From Rhyacophila brunnea (lineage: Eukaryota > Arthropoda > Insecta > Trichoptera > Rhyacophilidae): a DNA stretch of 64,000 nt. Every line of letters starts with the position of its first letter. The first letter of the stretch is position 1. The notes under the pieces are model-generated. The model was given only the letters and a program-made list of their open reading frames with translations. It made no database searches and was not told the DNA's origin. The position numbers were made by a program, and so were the translations under genes. The stretch covers positions 434,001 through 498,000 of the forward strand of contig JAGYXB010001606.1 of assembly GCA_022495005.1 (NCBI GenBank), read 5' to 3'. Shown here in pieces: positions 45,500 to 57,825 of the stretch.

Positions 45500-48435
45500 C
45501 TTCAAAAAATTGAGAATGTAGCATTCTTTATTCAACATACATAATTCTACTTGCATCACACCTAATCACGTCGAAAATATATAATTATGGGTCTGAGATG
45601 TTTATCCAATTTAGTTGCGTAATATCGGCAACCAATTTTTTGGATTTTGAATCAACGTACCATTAAAATATGTGGTGTTAAATAAAGAATGCATGGTGCA
45701 GAATAAAAGTTTATTTAAAAACTTGCAGTTTTCTATATTGAACAAAGTGTGATTACAAAATACTTTTAGAAATTATTCATAATAATGCCTTTGAATTTAT
45801 TTATTATAGTATAAAACTTGACTTAAGACTTGATTGATTCTGATAAATTATTTGTATGCAACGTCTTATTAAATATTTCTTTATCAGAAAACCCTAAAAT
45901 CGATATCAAAGGCTTTCATTAGTTCTCAATATATTATGTATATCCCATAATACTAAGTACATTTAAAGTAGTTTATATTTTTTTCAATAATTGATAATGA
46001 TTTTATAATCTATAGTACACTATCTGAAGTACCCGACTTTGCGAAGTTGCTTCATTGATCGATATACATTTAAGCTTACTTAACAAAACAATAATAATTA
46101 TTACATTGTGCAATATTAATATATTTGTATCTAGACATACAATGTGTCAAAATGTAAATAATTCTGACAGTTAAGTCAAACAAAAGAATATCAAATTAAA
46201 ATCGAATCCAAAATATGCAAAATTTATCTTGTGTTCTGTCGTGAAAATTCAAAATTTGAATTGGCAGGAAAAGTAATTTGAACAAACAAGCATTGTATTT
46301 TACCACGTTTTTATTAGCTCGTATTCTTGTTTATCCAGTACATATTTTTTCTTGTTTGTCCAAGATTTGTATTTGACGATTAAAGATTTCTAACTAACTT
46401 CCCTAGCTAGACATTTGAAATTTTTAGAATATATCAGAACACGACGACAATGCATTCTTTCAATACTTTTATTCATTTTTAACCAGAATTGGGTTAATTT
46501 TCAGTTAATTCTTTTTGTATGTAAAGTTATTATTGTTGGTTGCTAAGGGGGTCCTAGCAACTAAATTATTAATATATACGTGCGTTACTATGGAAATCAA
46601 TGTGAAATGTCAAAATTGACATTTCAGTATTCTATATTTATTCAGTATTTATATCAAGTACAACAAAAAGTTTTTATTAATACATAGACTTGTCACTTTA
46701 TATGATTCAACAGAAAATTTTAAATCATGGTATATAAAAAGTTCTTTTTATCTTGTAATTATTTCATTAGAAGACACTTACTTTCTCAAAGTAGGAAAAT
46801 AATATCAAACAAACATGATGTTTTACTTTTATATGCATATATTAATTTTTTGATTTAAAAAAATCCTGCATTTAGTTCATGAGTGATTTTTGATCATTAA
46901 TTTTATCTGGTTTCATTTAGAATCAGAATCATAAATATCAAAAATAAAAACAATTTCAAAATCTTTTATTTAATACAAAAAAATAAATAAATTATAATTA
47001 AACATCGTTTCATACAGCATGCTAACGTATTTATTTCATTGTATACGTTTTAAAATTCTACAACTAGGTCAAAACGACCCCGTGTTTTCCATAACAAAGT
47101 TGTCCCAAGCAAAAAGGGATAGTCCCAAATTCTGGAAGGTTTTGATAGAATAGGATAACCCTAAGCATCCAATTATTAAGCCCCGACGCCTCTTTCTCTC
47201 TCTCTGACGAGTTTTCCGGTCAGTAAAACTTTTAACCAAAGTCAAAAAGGTAAGGTCTAGATCAACACATTTACGTGAGATTGGCGTGGATATAAACATC
47301 ATTAACCAGAATCAAATATACTCTAAACAAAAATGAACAGCTTAATTACAGACAATTCTGTTTCCTGGTGGTAAAAAGTAACAAAACAATTTAGTTCTGG
47401 ATGAATAATTTAAATTTAAAATTTTTAAATTGTAAATGAAGCAATTTATTGTTTCGTAGGTAATTGTAAATAAGTAAATAGAAATAAATGTAATAAAAAT
47501 ATAAATATACTTATATCGAAAGTTGTATTGAACTGTTTTACATTATTTTAGACTTTCATGGTTGCTTATTATCGTATTAATTTTTATGTTGTCACCAGGG
47601 AACTCAGAAATAATGGGAACTGAAATACATAACGGGTAAGGCGATAGCAGGCAACTGACTCGAGTAAGGAAGAATCTGTTTTAAACTTACACACGTGTCA
47701 AGAATACGTTTTACGTCGAATACTGAAAACTGCTCTCGGTTTATGAATTTACGCTCATTTAATGTTGGTGTATTACACGCACTATTGCACGTGCATAATG
47801 CGTGCTTCATTTTCGTAGGACACTCATACATTCAAAAGCCTGCTTCAACATGCGGCGTATTGAATATAGCCTATCGGTATTCTATTTATTATCTGTTCTG
47901 TGGTTGTCACCGTTAAATCTTTCTACCTTTTATCTTGACGTTTTAGGCTAGTATTATTTTTAAATCTTTTGAGAAACGCCTCTATAGCGACTAACTATCC
48001 AGATAAATAACTGCATTTATCTGAAACATTAAGACGTATCCATGGATAGTAGCATTTTACAATTAATTGAATTTGAAACCTTGTTTATTGTGGCTATAAA
48101 CAAAATACCGATTGTGGCAGTAAATTAAGTTACATAACGTATTTTATGAATGAAAATAACATCACATAAATAGATAAACTTGACGAGTTGCAGTCAAGAC
48201 GAGTTTGTATGTGAGACCGAGTTTAATGATACACTAGAAAACTTAAAATTTTGTATCTAAAAATCGAGTAGTTTTTTTACATAAATTTAATAGATACGAA
48301 CATAATATCTAAAAATCGTCATATTATTTTTTAAATTATTTTCATCTGGTAATACTGACTTATTTTGTATACATACGGACAAATTACGAAACAGTATAAT
48401 ATTAGTTTTTGTCGATTTTTATTTACCATACTATA
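45500..48435. other. AT-rich, no recognised gene; small hairpins
   Basis: A hairpin-forming GTTGCTAAGGGGGTCCTAGC occurs near 46539 and an 11-bp-arm inverted repeat (TGAAATGTCAA/TTGACATTTCA) at 46603-46626, possibly MITE ends. A minus-strand frame at 47069-47302 is less AT-rich but unrecognised. Confidence 0.4.
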
Positions 48436-48445
48436 GATGATGCCT

Positions 48446-49285
48446 GGCAGTATGAATGTCATGCTCAGCGTCTGTCAAATGGAGCTTTTGTTCTATTTTC
48501 AAAGCATGATCCTGGACATACCTTAAACGTTATAGATAATCTATTTATGTAATTTTGAAGCCTAATTATCCTTTATATTTATTTCAAACAACGCGCGTGT
48601 TTGAACATGTACCTAACCGATTTTTTTTAAACGGTACATGTTCAAATACGCGCGTTAACATCATTTTAGTTTGTCAATTTATGGCTACGGCCGTATGTTG
48701 TAGCTTAACCACTGGGAAATGCCAAAAGAAATGACGTATTTCAAAAAAACACTACCTTATTCTTAGGTCAATAATTGTTATAAAGCAATCATTATTCGTA
48801 AGATGTTTATCACACTTGAATGTTCAAAAACATAGCTTATAATGAGTGTCTTTAGATTTATCTTCAAATATGTTAATCTTGCCCATTTTTTGAATAGTAA
48901 AATGCCTAATTCTTATCAAATTTGGGATCACAGAGATTATCAATATAATTTTTTATTGTAAATATTTCACTATAATAATGTCTATATAAATTATACTGAT
49001 GGTTTTATAAATGCGTTTAAAAATTAATAAATGTAAACACCACTGCACATTTATGTACTGAAATATGACTATATTCTAAAACATTAGAGAGAAAGGTTTA
49101 AAATAATACTATTTTATGTAATAAAAATACTTTATGCAGTCATCAAATGTTTAAAATAAATATGAAGGATAACAAGGCTTAAAAATTATATAAATAGATT
49201 ATCTACAACGTTTAAGGTATTCCAGGATCATGCTTTGAAAATAGAAAAAAACTCAATTTTGACCCACGCTGAGCACGTCAGCCCT
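48446..49285. mobile_element. Non-autonomous DNA element with ~150-bp inverted ends
   Basis: The left end (TCATGCTCAGCGTCTGTCAA, TTTTCAAAGCATGATCCTGG, CCTTAAACGTTATAGATAAT) is the inverse of the right end, which finishes near GCTGAGCACGTCAG. The arms extend to the AATTATCCTT / AAGGATAACA block. The right half is repeated at 60362-60662. It is about 840 bp with no transposase frame. A clean target duplication was not identified. Confidence 0.75.
48590..48656. repeat. Small perfect-type hairpin nested in the 48.4-49.3 kb element
   Basis: The arms AACGCGCGTGTTTGAACATG and its inverse (24 bases each, one mismatch) flank a 19-base spacer with a T run. GCGCG at the outer ends is unusual for the surroundings. 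Confidence 0.75.
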
Positions 49286-49289
49286 TATC

Positions 49290-50155
49290 TAAAATACACC
49301 GAAGTTGTAATCATTTGACTGATATACGTATATGATTTATTTTAAAGTATTCAATTGTTAGCCATAAATTTACATCAAATAAATAATGCATATTTATAAT
49401 TAACCACTTGTTTTATTCGGCGAATAATATACAAAAACCGATAGCCAACATTATTTACATAATTTGATAAGCATTCCGTATAAGAACCACTAGTTAAAAT
49501 TGTTGTAATTGAGTAGGATGCTCGTAGTTTAATTCGAAAAGCACACTGGCGTGAATCCAGCAATTACACGCTGTATAATGTCATAATTTTTATTCTAAAA
49601 TGGTTTATTTTCTAGTGAGTATATGCATGAGATGTTATCAAATTATGCATGTTAAATATTTATATTATTTTGATTTTTTACGCATATAATTTGACATACT
49701 TTTAGAATAAGGTTTGCAAATGCAAGCTCTAGGGAGTAAATTTTACCATAGCTTTGAATGACATCCAACATTCGTCAGTACATTCTATTATGTGTATATA
49801 ACTTATGTGGTTGAAGGAAAAGCTAATATATTAAAAAAAAATGTATTTTATTTTCCGTCAATTTTAACAGATCTCAAAATCTTCAATGTCACTTAGGAAA
49901 AAAATGAATCAAAACACGTCGATCGATCAAACTGATTAATACCACACAATTTCCTGTTGTAAAGTATTTAGCCCAGATGTCGTAAGTAGAAAGGTACATG
50001 TCAGTTTCCTTTTACCGGATATTGGCCCGTCAAGTTGTCACTTCCTGCCCTACACTTAGAAATATGGCCTTAGACGTTTCATCATTCAAAGGTAGCACAG
50101 GGAATACCGGGAAAACTCGTTTGATATATAATGTAAAAATGAATTTATTTTATAC
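49290..50155. other. No recognisable gene
   Basis: AT-rich with chance frames. A less AT-rich part at 49990-50110 carries no recognisable frame or motif. Confidence 0.45.
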
Positions 50156-50157
50156 TA

Positions 50158-51437
50158 CGAGGGTGGGTCAATAAGTCCTTAGAAAAGCCGACAGGTGGCG
50201 CGACTAGTACTGTAAGCGGTTTGTTTTCATGCAGCGGCACTACCGATTCAGTATGCTGCGAAGTTTCAATCAGATTGGTCGGGTTGTTGTGTGTTTCTCG
50301 TACATTTAAAAAAAAAATGGAAAAATGGAGAAAATTGAGTTTAGAGCTGTTATTAAACATTTTAATATAAAAAGGTTAACAGCAAAGGAAATAAAAAATG
50401 AGTTGGATTTAGTTCACGGCATATCTGTTCCTTCACTTGCAACTATTTATAACTGGTTAAATGAATTTAAACGTGGTCGTACATCAACAAAGGATGAACC
50501 ACGCTCAGGACGTCCTGTAGAGGTGACTACACCAAAAATGATCAATAAAATCCACGATATGGTGTTAAGTGACCGAAGATTAAAGTTGAGTGAGATAATT
50601 GAGGTTACAGGATCTCAAAAGGTAGCGTCATTTCTATTTTACATGACAAATTGGGCATGAAAAAAATTTCTGCAAGATGGGTGCCGCGTTTGCTCACAGT
50701 CGACAATAAACGCAATAGGGTGGTGGCCTCTAAAGCCCTGTTGTCGCTCATGCAACGCATCCGGATGAATTTTTTCGTCGCTTTGTGACTGTAGATGAAA
50801 CATGGATACACCACTATACTCCCGAGACGAAAAAACAGTCAAAGCAGTGGATTGCGAAGGCAAACCATGTCCAAAGAAGGCGAAAACCGTGAAATCAGCT
50901 GGTAAGGTTATGGCTACTGTATTTTGGGATGCACGTGAAATTATTTTCGTTGACTATTTGGAAAAAGGAAAAACAATAACAGGGGATTATTATGCATCTT
51001 TATTGGACCAGCTAAAAAACAAAATTGAAGAAAAAACGGCCTCATTTAAACAGGAAAAAAATCCTCTTTCATCAGGACAATGCCCGTGTTCACACATGTT
51101 TACGATCAATGGCTAAAATTGAAGAATTGAAGTTCGAAATTGGTCGACCACCCACCGTATTCGCCAGATTTAGCCCCCAGTGACTTTTTCCTTTCCCAAA
51201 CTTAAAAAAATGGCTAAGTGGACAACGTTTTTTTTCAAATGAAGAAGTCATCGATCGGACAAATGCTTATTTTGAGGACCTTCCGAAAACTTATTTTTCT
51301 GACGGTTTAAAAAAAATTGAGAAACGTCTAACCAAGTGTATTGACCTCCAAGGAGATTATGTTGAGAAATAAAAAAAAAATACAAAAATAAAAACTGTTT
51401 TAATGCTTTTTTCTTAGGAATTATTGACCCACCCTCA
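50158..51437 (+). mobile_element. Full-length mariner element
   Basis: The left end is CGAGGGTGGGTCAATAAGTC and the right end the inverse of TGAGGGTGGGTCAATAATTC, each flanked by TA (50156-50157 and 51438-51439), the mariner target duplication. The 1280-bp length is right for a complete mariner. It encodes one transposase on the plus strand, broken by frameshifts (separate entry). The element is structurally complete but cannot make an intact enzyme as read. Confidence 0.95.
50325..51372 (+). pseudogene. mariner transposase, frameshifted
   Basis: The N-terminal helix-turn-helix part (for example FKRGRTSTKDEPRSGRPVEV and NKIHDMVLSDRR) is intact from the ATG to about 50612. After that, homology jumps frame at roughly 50612, 50758, 50853, 51035, 51136 and 51190, ending at TAA 51370-51372. 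The catalytic D,D34D residues can all be found: Asp in VTVDETW (codon 50794), Asp in HQDNA (51076) and Asp in DLAPSD (51182). The last two lie 35 codons plus one extra base apart. No internal nonsense codon was found in the homologous frames, so only small indels break it. Several lie in A or C/T runs. Related to the irritans/mellifera-like mariners by general sequence. Confidence 0.92.
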
Positions 51438-51905
51438 TATTTGGGAAAAAGGTCACGAAATTTGGAATATTATATAGGTATATTGTCATATAATCATAAA
51501 ATTTGATTCAAATAAAAGTAAATGAGAACTCTCCAATTCTTTATAGTATTAGTGTGTGTGTTCTTTATAATTATCTTAGAATTCGGGAGCATCAGTCATT
51601 TGTTCTCCTAAGTTGTTAACTAACTAACCTATCATGCTGTTATGTCAATTAGAAAAGCAAATAATACACTGCTCAACCAAATCTCTCCGGATATTGATAT
51701 ATTTGATTTACGTGAGGATGAGTTCAGGTGGACGATGTTTTATAAATTTTTAAGATAAAGTTCGGTTGAGTATCGCGGGATATCGCGGTGAGACACGCGT
51801 TATCTGGACAAGACCTGAGCATTGCAAAACTACGCCCGTCTTGCTTAGCGGTGAACTGATTGGTAATACGTAGTTTAAATCTATTATCATCGAGGTTTGA
51901 ATTAT
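51438..51905. other. No recognisable gene
   Basis: A less AT-rich part at 51690-51900 has no recognisable frame; it may be the 3' side of the LINE fragment that follows on the minus strand. Confidence 0.35.
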
Positions 51906-51906
51906 G

Positions 51907-52119
51907 TTAATGCCGTAGTCTATCTTGTGTTACACATTCGCGTGGTGCAACCATATCTTCTGGATTAATCGTTATGAGTCTGACGTCATCGGCGTATCTT
52001 GTATAATACCATCGATTTTTAAGGCATGCATCTTTATACAGAAGAAAATTAATGTTGAAATAAAAATAATCCAACCAAGTGGTGCACAATCCTCTATTGT
52101 CACCCTGAATAGAGACCAC
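51907..52119 (-). mobile_element. Reverse transcriptase core fragment (YADD)
   Basis: An open minus-strand frame includes KNRWYYTRYADDVRLITINP, with the catalytic YADD box of reverse transcriptases. Sequence around it suits non-LTR retrotransposons and not retroviruses (no protease or integrase nearby). It is a fragment of about 70 codons. Confidence 0.68.
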
Positions 52120-52249
52120 AATATGCTAGATTATCAAAATTATGGTTTGAATTTTTATAATTGGATACAACTACATTTATATTTTAGTTTTCTGGTTTTG
52201 ATATTACGCAGAGATTTTTGATCCTTTTTTATTCGATTGAGAACGTCAA

Positions 52250-52470
52250 AATTTTACACCCAGTTGGTCCGAGGAATTTTGAGGATGTATCTAAACTGCA
52301 ATATCTCGAAAGCCTTAACTATTTGAGACATCCCAAGCTTAAGCGTACATAATATCTTTATACGATAGAAAAGTATTGAGAGAACATAACAACGAATTAT
52401 ACGTGGTTTCAGAACTAGGTTAAGATAAGTTTCTTTACAATATAGTAAATCGCTTCTCAAATACTAGAGA
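52250..52470 (-). mobile_element. LINE-A thumb-region fragment
   Basis: The minus-strand frame gives RCYVLSILFYRIKILCTLKL and KAFEILQFRYILKIPRTNWV, the same region as in the 42605-43170 copy. It lies upstream (on its strand) of the YADD fragment, the reverse of the protein order, so the two are separate or rearranged pieces. Confidence 0.75.
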
Positions 52471-53325
52471 ATAAGGTCAACACTACAGAAAATCATTCAA
52501 ATCAGCTATTTTAATTTAGTCTAGAGTGTGTACACTGACATACTTGACTTTAATATTATTTTGATACTAAATCTTTTAATGACACCGGGAGAGTAAGACA
52601 ATATATTAAATGTATCGACCGAAATTTATTACACAATATTTTGTTTAGTTACTTTCCTTACTGAAGTATCATTATATTGGCAACATTGGCTATATAAATC
52701 TCAGCAAAAAAACAATATTAAATTTCTGCCAAAATATTGTATACTTACTAAATATTGTATTGTTTGAATGTATAAGGCAATGAATACATTATATACATTG
52801 AATCATTTCCTCTCATTTATAAAGGTTCTCGACGACATAACACCACCTGCGTAAATTACATAAATTATACCAACACAATGCAAGGCCTTGAAGTAATTTT
52901 ATTTATCTTCCCAAGAAATGTATTTACATTTACCCTTTTTACAAAACATATAATATTATCTTTACTGTTTATATATATTATACTTATATTTATATTTACA
53001 TCATCACTATCACAAGCTTAGGTTACTTCACAGCTGGATGAAAAGGATAAAATGGATGAAAAAAATCAAATCGGAGCAAACCTTAACTTGAACGACTAAA
53101 AATATTTATTCTTGGTATGTCATATTTTTATCCGTGCATTTGACAATATTTTTTAATCTTTAATAAAAAAATATGTAGTCAATGTCAAAATTTTATCAGT
53201 AATTCATAAAGGCAGGGGCGATGGACCTCTTCTTCTAACAGTAGGCAAACGCATTTGTGTTGTCCAAATATAAAGTGACGCATGGAGACTGAATCCAGAT
53301 TATTGTACTGTCTTCTCAGTTCTAA
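52471..53325. other. No recognisable gene
   Basis: AT-rich. The 53215-53325 part leads into the LINE fragment that follows. Confidence 0.4.
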
Positions 53326-53329
53326 ACCG

Positions 53330-53720
53330 GATACAGTGATTTTGCCTCAAAGCTCTCTCAGCTTGGCCTAATAGACTATCCGACTTGCGTATGTGGCGAA
53401 TTGCATGATACCGATCATATCCTCTAGAAGTGTCCCCATATGTTGGTTGAAAGGGGAGAGCTTGTCAAGTCAGTCTGACCCTCAGTTGGACCGGTCGAGC
53501 ATTACAAATTGGTATCTACGAAGGACAATTTCTCAATATTTAAAAAGCTTGCAGCATTTTACGGTGAGCGAGAAGGTCTTTTCTCATCGAGAATCGACCC
53601 TAATACATTATATCGAAGTAAGACTCACGCATACTCGAAGGCCTTTGGAAGTTGCTCCTAAGACACTTTAGGCACAATTTTGAAGAGCGCCTAACGTTTG
53701 TTACGTCATGATATATGCCT
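53330..53720 (+). mobile_element. LINE 3' fragment with zinc-knuckle-like motif
   Basis: A plus-strand frame gives PTCVCGELHDTDHIL, then a stop and KCPHMLVERGELVKS. This C-x-C-(x)n-H-(x)n-C pattern is common after the reverse transcriptase or RNase H in R1/I/LOA-type LINEs. Frames are broken around it. Confidence 0.55.
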
Positions 53721-53784
53721 GCATAATGGGTGTGAAGCCGTGGCAGGTGGTGGAAAGAAAAACAAGTAAAAAATATTCATAAAC

Positions 53785-53937
53785 CATAGCGTCAATTATT
53801 TTTTTAACGAGAAGAAGAACTGCGCCCCTATTGAGAATATGCCCCACCCTCCTCATCAATTGATATATTTTTAGGGCGCCGTGAAATAAATTTTCGATAC
53901 AAAGAATGTCACCAGACGATTAAGTTTGAAAACTACT
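53785..53937. mobile_element. hAT right-end remnant
   Basis: GTCACCAGACGATTAAG followed by TTTGAAAACTACTG has the shape of a hAT terminus (minus strand CAGTAGTTTTCAAACTTAA). No matching left end was found, so the element is probably truncated. Confidence 0.45.
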
Positions 53938-54790
53938 GCTATACATGATCAGAACGAGAATGTTGACGTGACAGGAGATGAAGAAAAAAAATGTCTTATA
54001 ATTTTAATAAAATTTAAATAAACAAAGATATTGAAAAGTAATTTAAAAAGCTCTGTTTATCTACCGTCTGTACACGAGGCTATATATATATTTTTTGTAG
54101 AAATATTGTATTTACTTCCATTTTTTTACTCCTTCGTGTCTAGGATAGCAAAAACATAAACATAACGACGTTATATATAACGTATCCTCTTGAGGAGATG
54201 ACGGGGGAGAAAAAAAGCATTAAAAAACGTTTCGCAGTTATAAAAAAGCATCAAATAAAAGAAATAGGCGGAAATTATTTTGTATCCCTTGCTTTGCGCA
54301 CGTACTTACTCATTTGGATTGCTATTTTTTTACAAACAAGAAAACGAAAGTTTCTTTACAAGTCATTATAATTTATTTTTTTAAATGTGTTCTCACTGTT
54401 ATAATCAAGACTGTATATAGTCAGGCCGCGGCACTAAATTGCGAGTTATAATGGTAGTGCTAATTAATCATATTAGTTTTAAAGTAAGTAACCTTTATAT
54501 TCCACCATTTTGAGATAAACGTAAAAAACCGTCGAGTATTGCAATAAAATTTTTAACAATTAGAAAAAGTGAATAGCAAAATAAATTCTCTTTAACATCA
54601 TTAAAATTAATAAAAATTATAATTTAAGTTAGTTATAAAATATAAAAAATGGTGGCAATCTTCGGTTTAATTCTACTTCACTAACGAACGAAACAGAATT
54701 GATTATATTCATAATATACGTAAGATGATAAAGTATTTACTAAATCAGAATCCATACATATATAAAAAAGGTAAAATTGACGTTACCGAT
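53938..54790. other. AT-rich, no recognisable gene
   Basis: No coding block, terminal repeat or RNA motif is visible. Confidence 0.5.
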
Positions 54791-54792
54791 TT

Positions 54793-55230
54793 TTAATTAA
54801 TGACTTTGTCACTGAAGTGACTGAAAAGTTCTTCATATATTAAATTCAAGTCATGGAACCTGTGAAATCCGAAATCCTCCGAAATGTGGTATTGGCGCCG
54901 AATACTACGTATTTCTTGGACAGACCATAGGCCAAAGCAGTAAATCATCCAGAAATTCCAAATAAACAAACAGCACTCGACAATGTATCTGAAATGCATT
55001 CTGCAGTTTTTTGGACATTTTATTCTGCACGGACTGGATGATCTGGAGAGACTGGTGGTTTTGGGTAGCCTTTGGGAAAGGTAAAGCAGAAGAAGAGCAT
55101 TGGCACGCTGGAGCGGTCAAATGATAGAGCTGTCTGGGTGTAGCCTTTACCCTGCCCTGGGAGAAGAAGAAGATCGAGAGAGTTGGTAAGGTCTCGGTCG
55201 CTCAAAAGAAAACAGAATTTCAATATGGTT
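54793..55230 (-). other. Coding-like patch, minus strand, unidentified
   Basis: The stretch is less AT-rich and has overlapping minus-strand frames. One, of 68 codons ending at a TAA, begins MHFRYIVECCLFIWNFWMIY, a plausible membrane segment, and continues into a charged tail. An acceptor-like CTGCAG precedes it. It could be a terminal exon or a piece of a retrotransposon. I recognise no family. Confidence 0.25.
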
Positions 55231-55527
55231 ATACAGTGCTAGCTTAAGTCAATGGTGATATTTTTTCTAAACTAATAAATAAGAATGCGGAAGCAGATAA
55301 ACGACAATTTATGTATATTTTTGTTTCCATTATCTTTTTTATCTATTTCGATAATGTCCTAATATATTTATTTTAATATTTATTTTAAAGTTACATATTA
55401 TAAAACATATTTCTTGCAGCCTTTGTTTAAAGAAGAAATAACCTGAAAAATAAATATCAATGTTAATTGTTATTAATTATTGTACGCTATAAGAGAAAAA
55501 CTACTTAATTGGCATTCCTTTGTTTTA

Positions 55528-55617
55528 CCTTGCTACGGTTTCTGGGGTCCCGGAATTCTTCCTTTGACGTCTTCCTTCTCTTGTCCTTAAGGATCATACG
55601 AGCTGCCGCAAACGCCA
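55528..55617 (-). CDS. Candidate first coding exon, minus strand
   Basis: On the minus strand ATGGCGTTTGCGGCAGCTCG starts at 55617 in a good context (CAAAATGG). The frame reads MAFAAARMILKDKRRKTSKE and further basic residues, to AGCAAG|GTAAAA, a donor-like end. Composition is GC-rich against AT-rich flanks. The product is unknown and no second exon could be joined with confidence. Confidence 0.35.
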
Positions 55618-56207
55618 TTTTGACTATTAATTTAATTAATTATTTAATAACACTGAAAAATCTCACTAGTTTCTTATTCAAAACTTCTTATAAAGACTAT
55701 CGTCAACTTTAATTATTATTAATATTTATTATTTATTTAAACTTAACCTTGAAATATTTATTTATATCATGTATAAAAACAACATACTAACAATCTTTAA
55801 TCATTACTAAATTTTATTTTATTCTTTTTATTTATTAAATATTTAAATATTCATCAACAAAATTTCTATCACGTGAAATATATTGCTTCGGTAGGATTTT
55901 AATAGACGTTAATTGATATTGATTATATATTTAATTCTTCAGTTGTATTGACCTCATTTCTATATTCGTTGTGTTATTTATTATAAAAAAATCCATAATA
56001 TGAACAATAATCTGTTATTCTGCAATTCAAATTAATTAAATTGTTTATAATAATATTTATTTCAACCTCAAGTAAGTATTTTAAGAATATTTTTAATAAT
56101 ATTGTGTTAAATATTAACACAATAATAAATTGACTCGTTTTAATTGTCGGTTAAAATTATATAATTTTTAAATGAAGATTTTGCGTAATTTTTAAAATAT
56201 CTTTAAA

Positions 56208-56423
56208 ATGACAGCAAACAAGCCGAGCTTAAAGTCTCAAAAGCTCGCTGGGAGGTTTTATTTCTGGACGTCCGCCGTGAAGAGGGCAGCACTTGACAAC
56301 CGGAAACTGATTTCATCCCCATGTTCTGTGGAGAGAGATGAAAAAAGAAAAATCCGTCACAAAACAATTCCACCGGAAGTTATATGTATGCAGAAGTCCA
56401 TCCGAGAATACGACAGTCGTTGA
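56208..56423 (+). CDS. Small single-exon ORF (71 codons), basic protein, unknown
   Basis: ATG in an A-rich context opens a frame MTANKPSLKSQKLAGRFYFW continuing to IREYDSR-stop. It is rich in Lys and Arg, less AT-rich than its surroundings, and AATAAA follows the stop by about nine bases (near 56432). It may be a small gene, a processed copy, or chance. It lies about 590 bases from, and divergent to, the candidate exon at 55617. I recognise no family. Confidence 0.35.
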   Translation: MTANKPSLKSQKLAGRFYFWTSAVKRAALDNRKLISSPCSVERDEKRKIRHKTIPPEVICMQKSIREYDSR

Positions 56424-56439
56424 GATGTAGAATAAACAC

Positions 56440-57285
56440 ATTATTGGTAAAAGGTATATTTTTTTTGTAGCGTACCTATATTATATTTATAAAGACTTAG
56501 TTTAAAATATAACTAATACCTAACTGAATAATTATTATATCTGTAGATTCCGTATTACAATCATATTGTAGAAAGTTTTATAGAATCAAAATTGGAACTA
56601 TCCATTGTTCAATATTAATTATTATTTTATATTGTATTAGGACATTAGGTTATGAATAAATTGTTCTATCTTTCTTTTTAATTTAATGAAATATTTTAAT
56701 AATTCATTCAGAAAATAAGAAAAAAAATAATAAAATATACCTGTACAATCTTTTTTTAAAGATAGCTCTAAAATTAATTACTATCCATACTTTTGATTCT
56801 ATTCGGTGACGTCTGTAGAAACAAATATAGAACAATCCTTTATTTCATATACGAGCGACTAAAGACGCATAATGACTATGCCGTATGTTTTTAAATAATT
56901 TAAAATAAACGGATAATCTGTATATACATATAATATATATTAAAATAAATAATAATTACAAATGCGATCATCACGATAGGTATTTAATTGATAACATAAA
57001 AAAAATATTTATGATAGTTCCTTTTCGTATTCCTAATATTATAACTTTTTGAGTTTTTTTTTTAGTTGAATCGTTTCATGTAGTTACTTATACTATACAT
57101 AAATTTAATAATCAGCTCGATTTTGTCCGCTTGAAGCGACATTATCAACTAATGTCAATTCTTCACGTATTATACCTATAGTTGAAAATATATCTTTTAG
57201 CCAATAAAACTGGTCGTTGTCATAATTAAATTGTGTAACACATTTCTATTAGATATTGTCTTGTTTCTTAAATTTCCCTCAATCG
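56440..57285. other. AT-rich, no recognisable gene
   Basis: Chance frames only. No ends of mobile elements recognised. Confidence 0.45.
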
Positions 57286-57359
57286 ACGATATAAAGGTAA
57301 AAAACCAGCACATGCTTAAGCAAGGCGTTTTTATCTTAGTGCAGTTCTGGTAAATAATT

Positions 57360-57505
57360 TTTAGACCGACATTCAAAACATATCCTTCAGGGCTCAATCT
57401 TGGTGCCATCTCTATTCATGGTTTTTATTAATAACATAACATGGTTCGCTGATGACTTGAAAGTTCTCTTGGAACTTGACCCTTTGAATGATTAGCGTAA
57501 ACTGT
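57360..57505 (+). mobile_element. LINE reverse transcriptase fragment
   Basis: The frame LQGSILVPSLFMVFINNI followed, after a shift, by FADDLKVLLELD is the QGS-LGP--F--FIND and FADD region of jockey/I-type non-LTR reverse transcriptases. Much of the polymerase between and around it is lost. The RNase H segment 320 bases downstream on the same strand may belong to the same insertion. Confidence 0.72.
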
Positions 57506-57825
57506 AACTTGATACAATAATTTAATAATAAAAATAAATGTCATCTTTTATCGTAATTAAGGTTTTGTGAGTATTGTTTTTCCAATACTCGGTACATGGT
57601 AGTAACATGTATCATATTTAAGAGATCTTCGCTTTATCTTTAACAGTAAACCGACAGTTAGTGAAAAAGTGCGCTACAAATTCAGGCAGATAAAGACATT
57701 TTGGAGACTCTTATATTTTAATGCATTATGAGTATTATCCGACTGATTTTCTGAGATATCCTTATATATCAATTGTACTCTTAAATTTATTTAAATAATA
57801 TTTAGTCACAGGAGATCTATGCCTT

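Noticed and set aside
50605..50863. Minus-strand frames of 69 and 74 codons
   Set aside because: Antisense shadows of the mariner transposase.
51907..52119. Endogenous retrovirus or viral insertion suggested by YADD
   Set aside because: Neighbouring frames match non-LTR retrotransposon reverse transcriptase, with no protease, integrase or LTR nearby.
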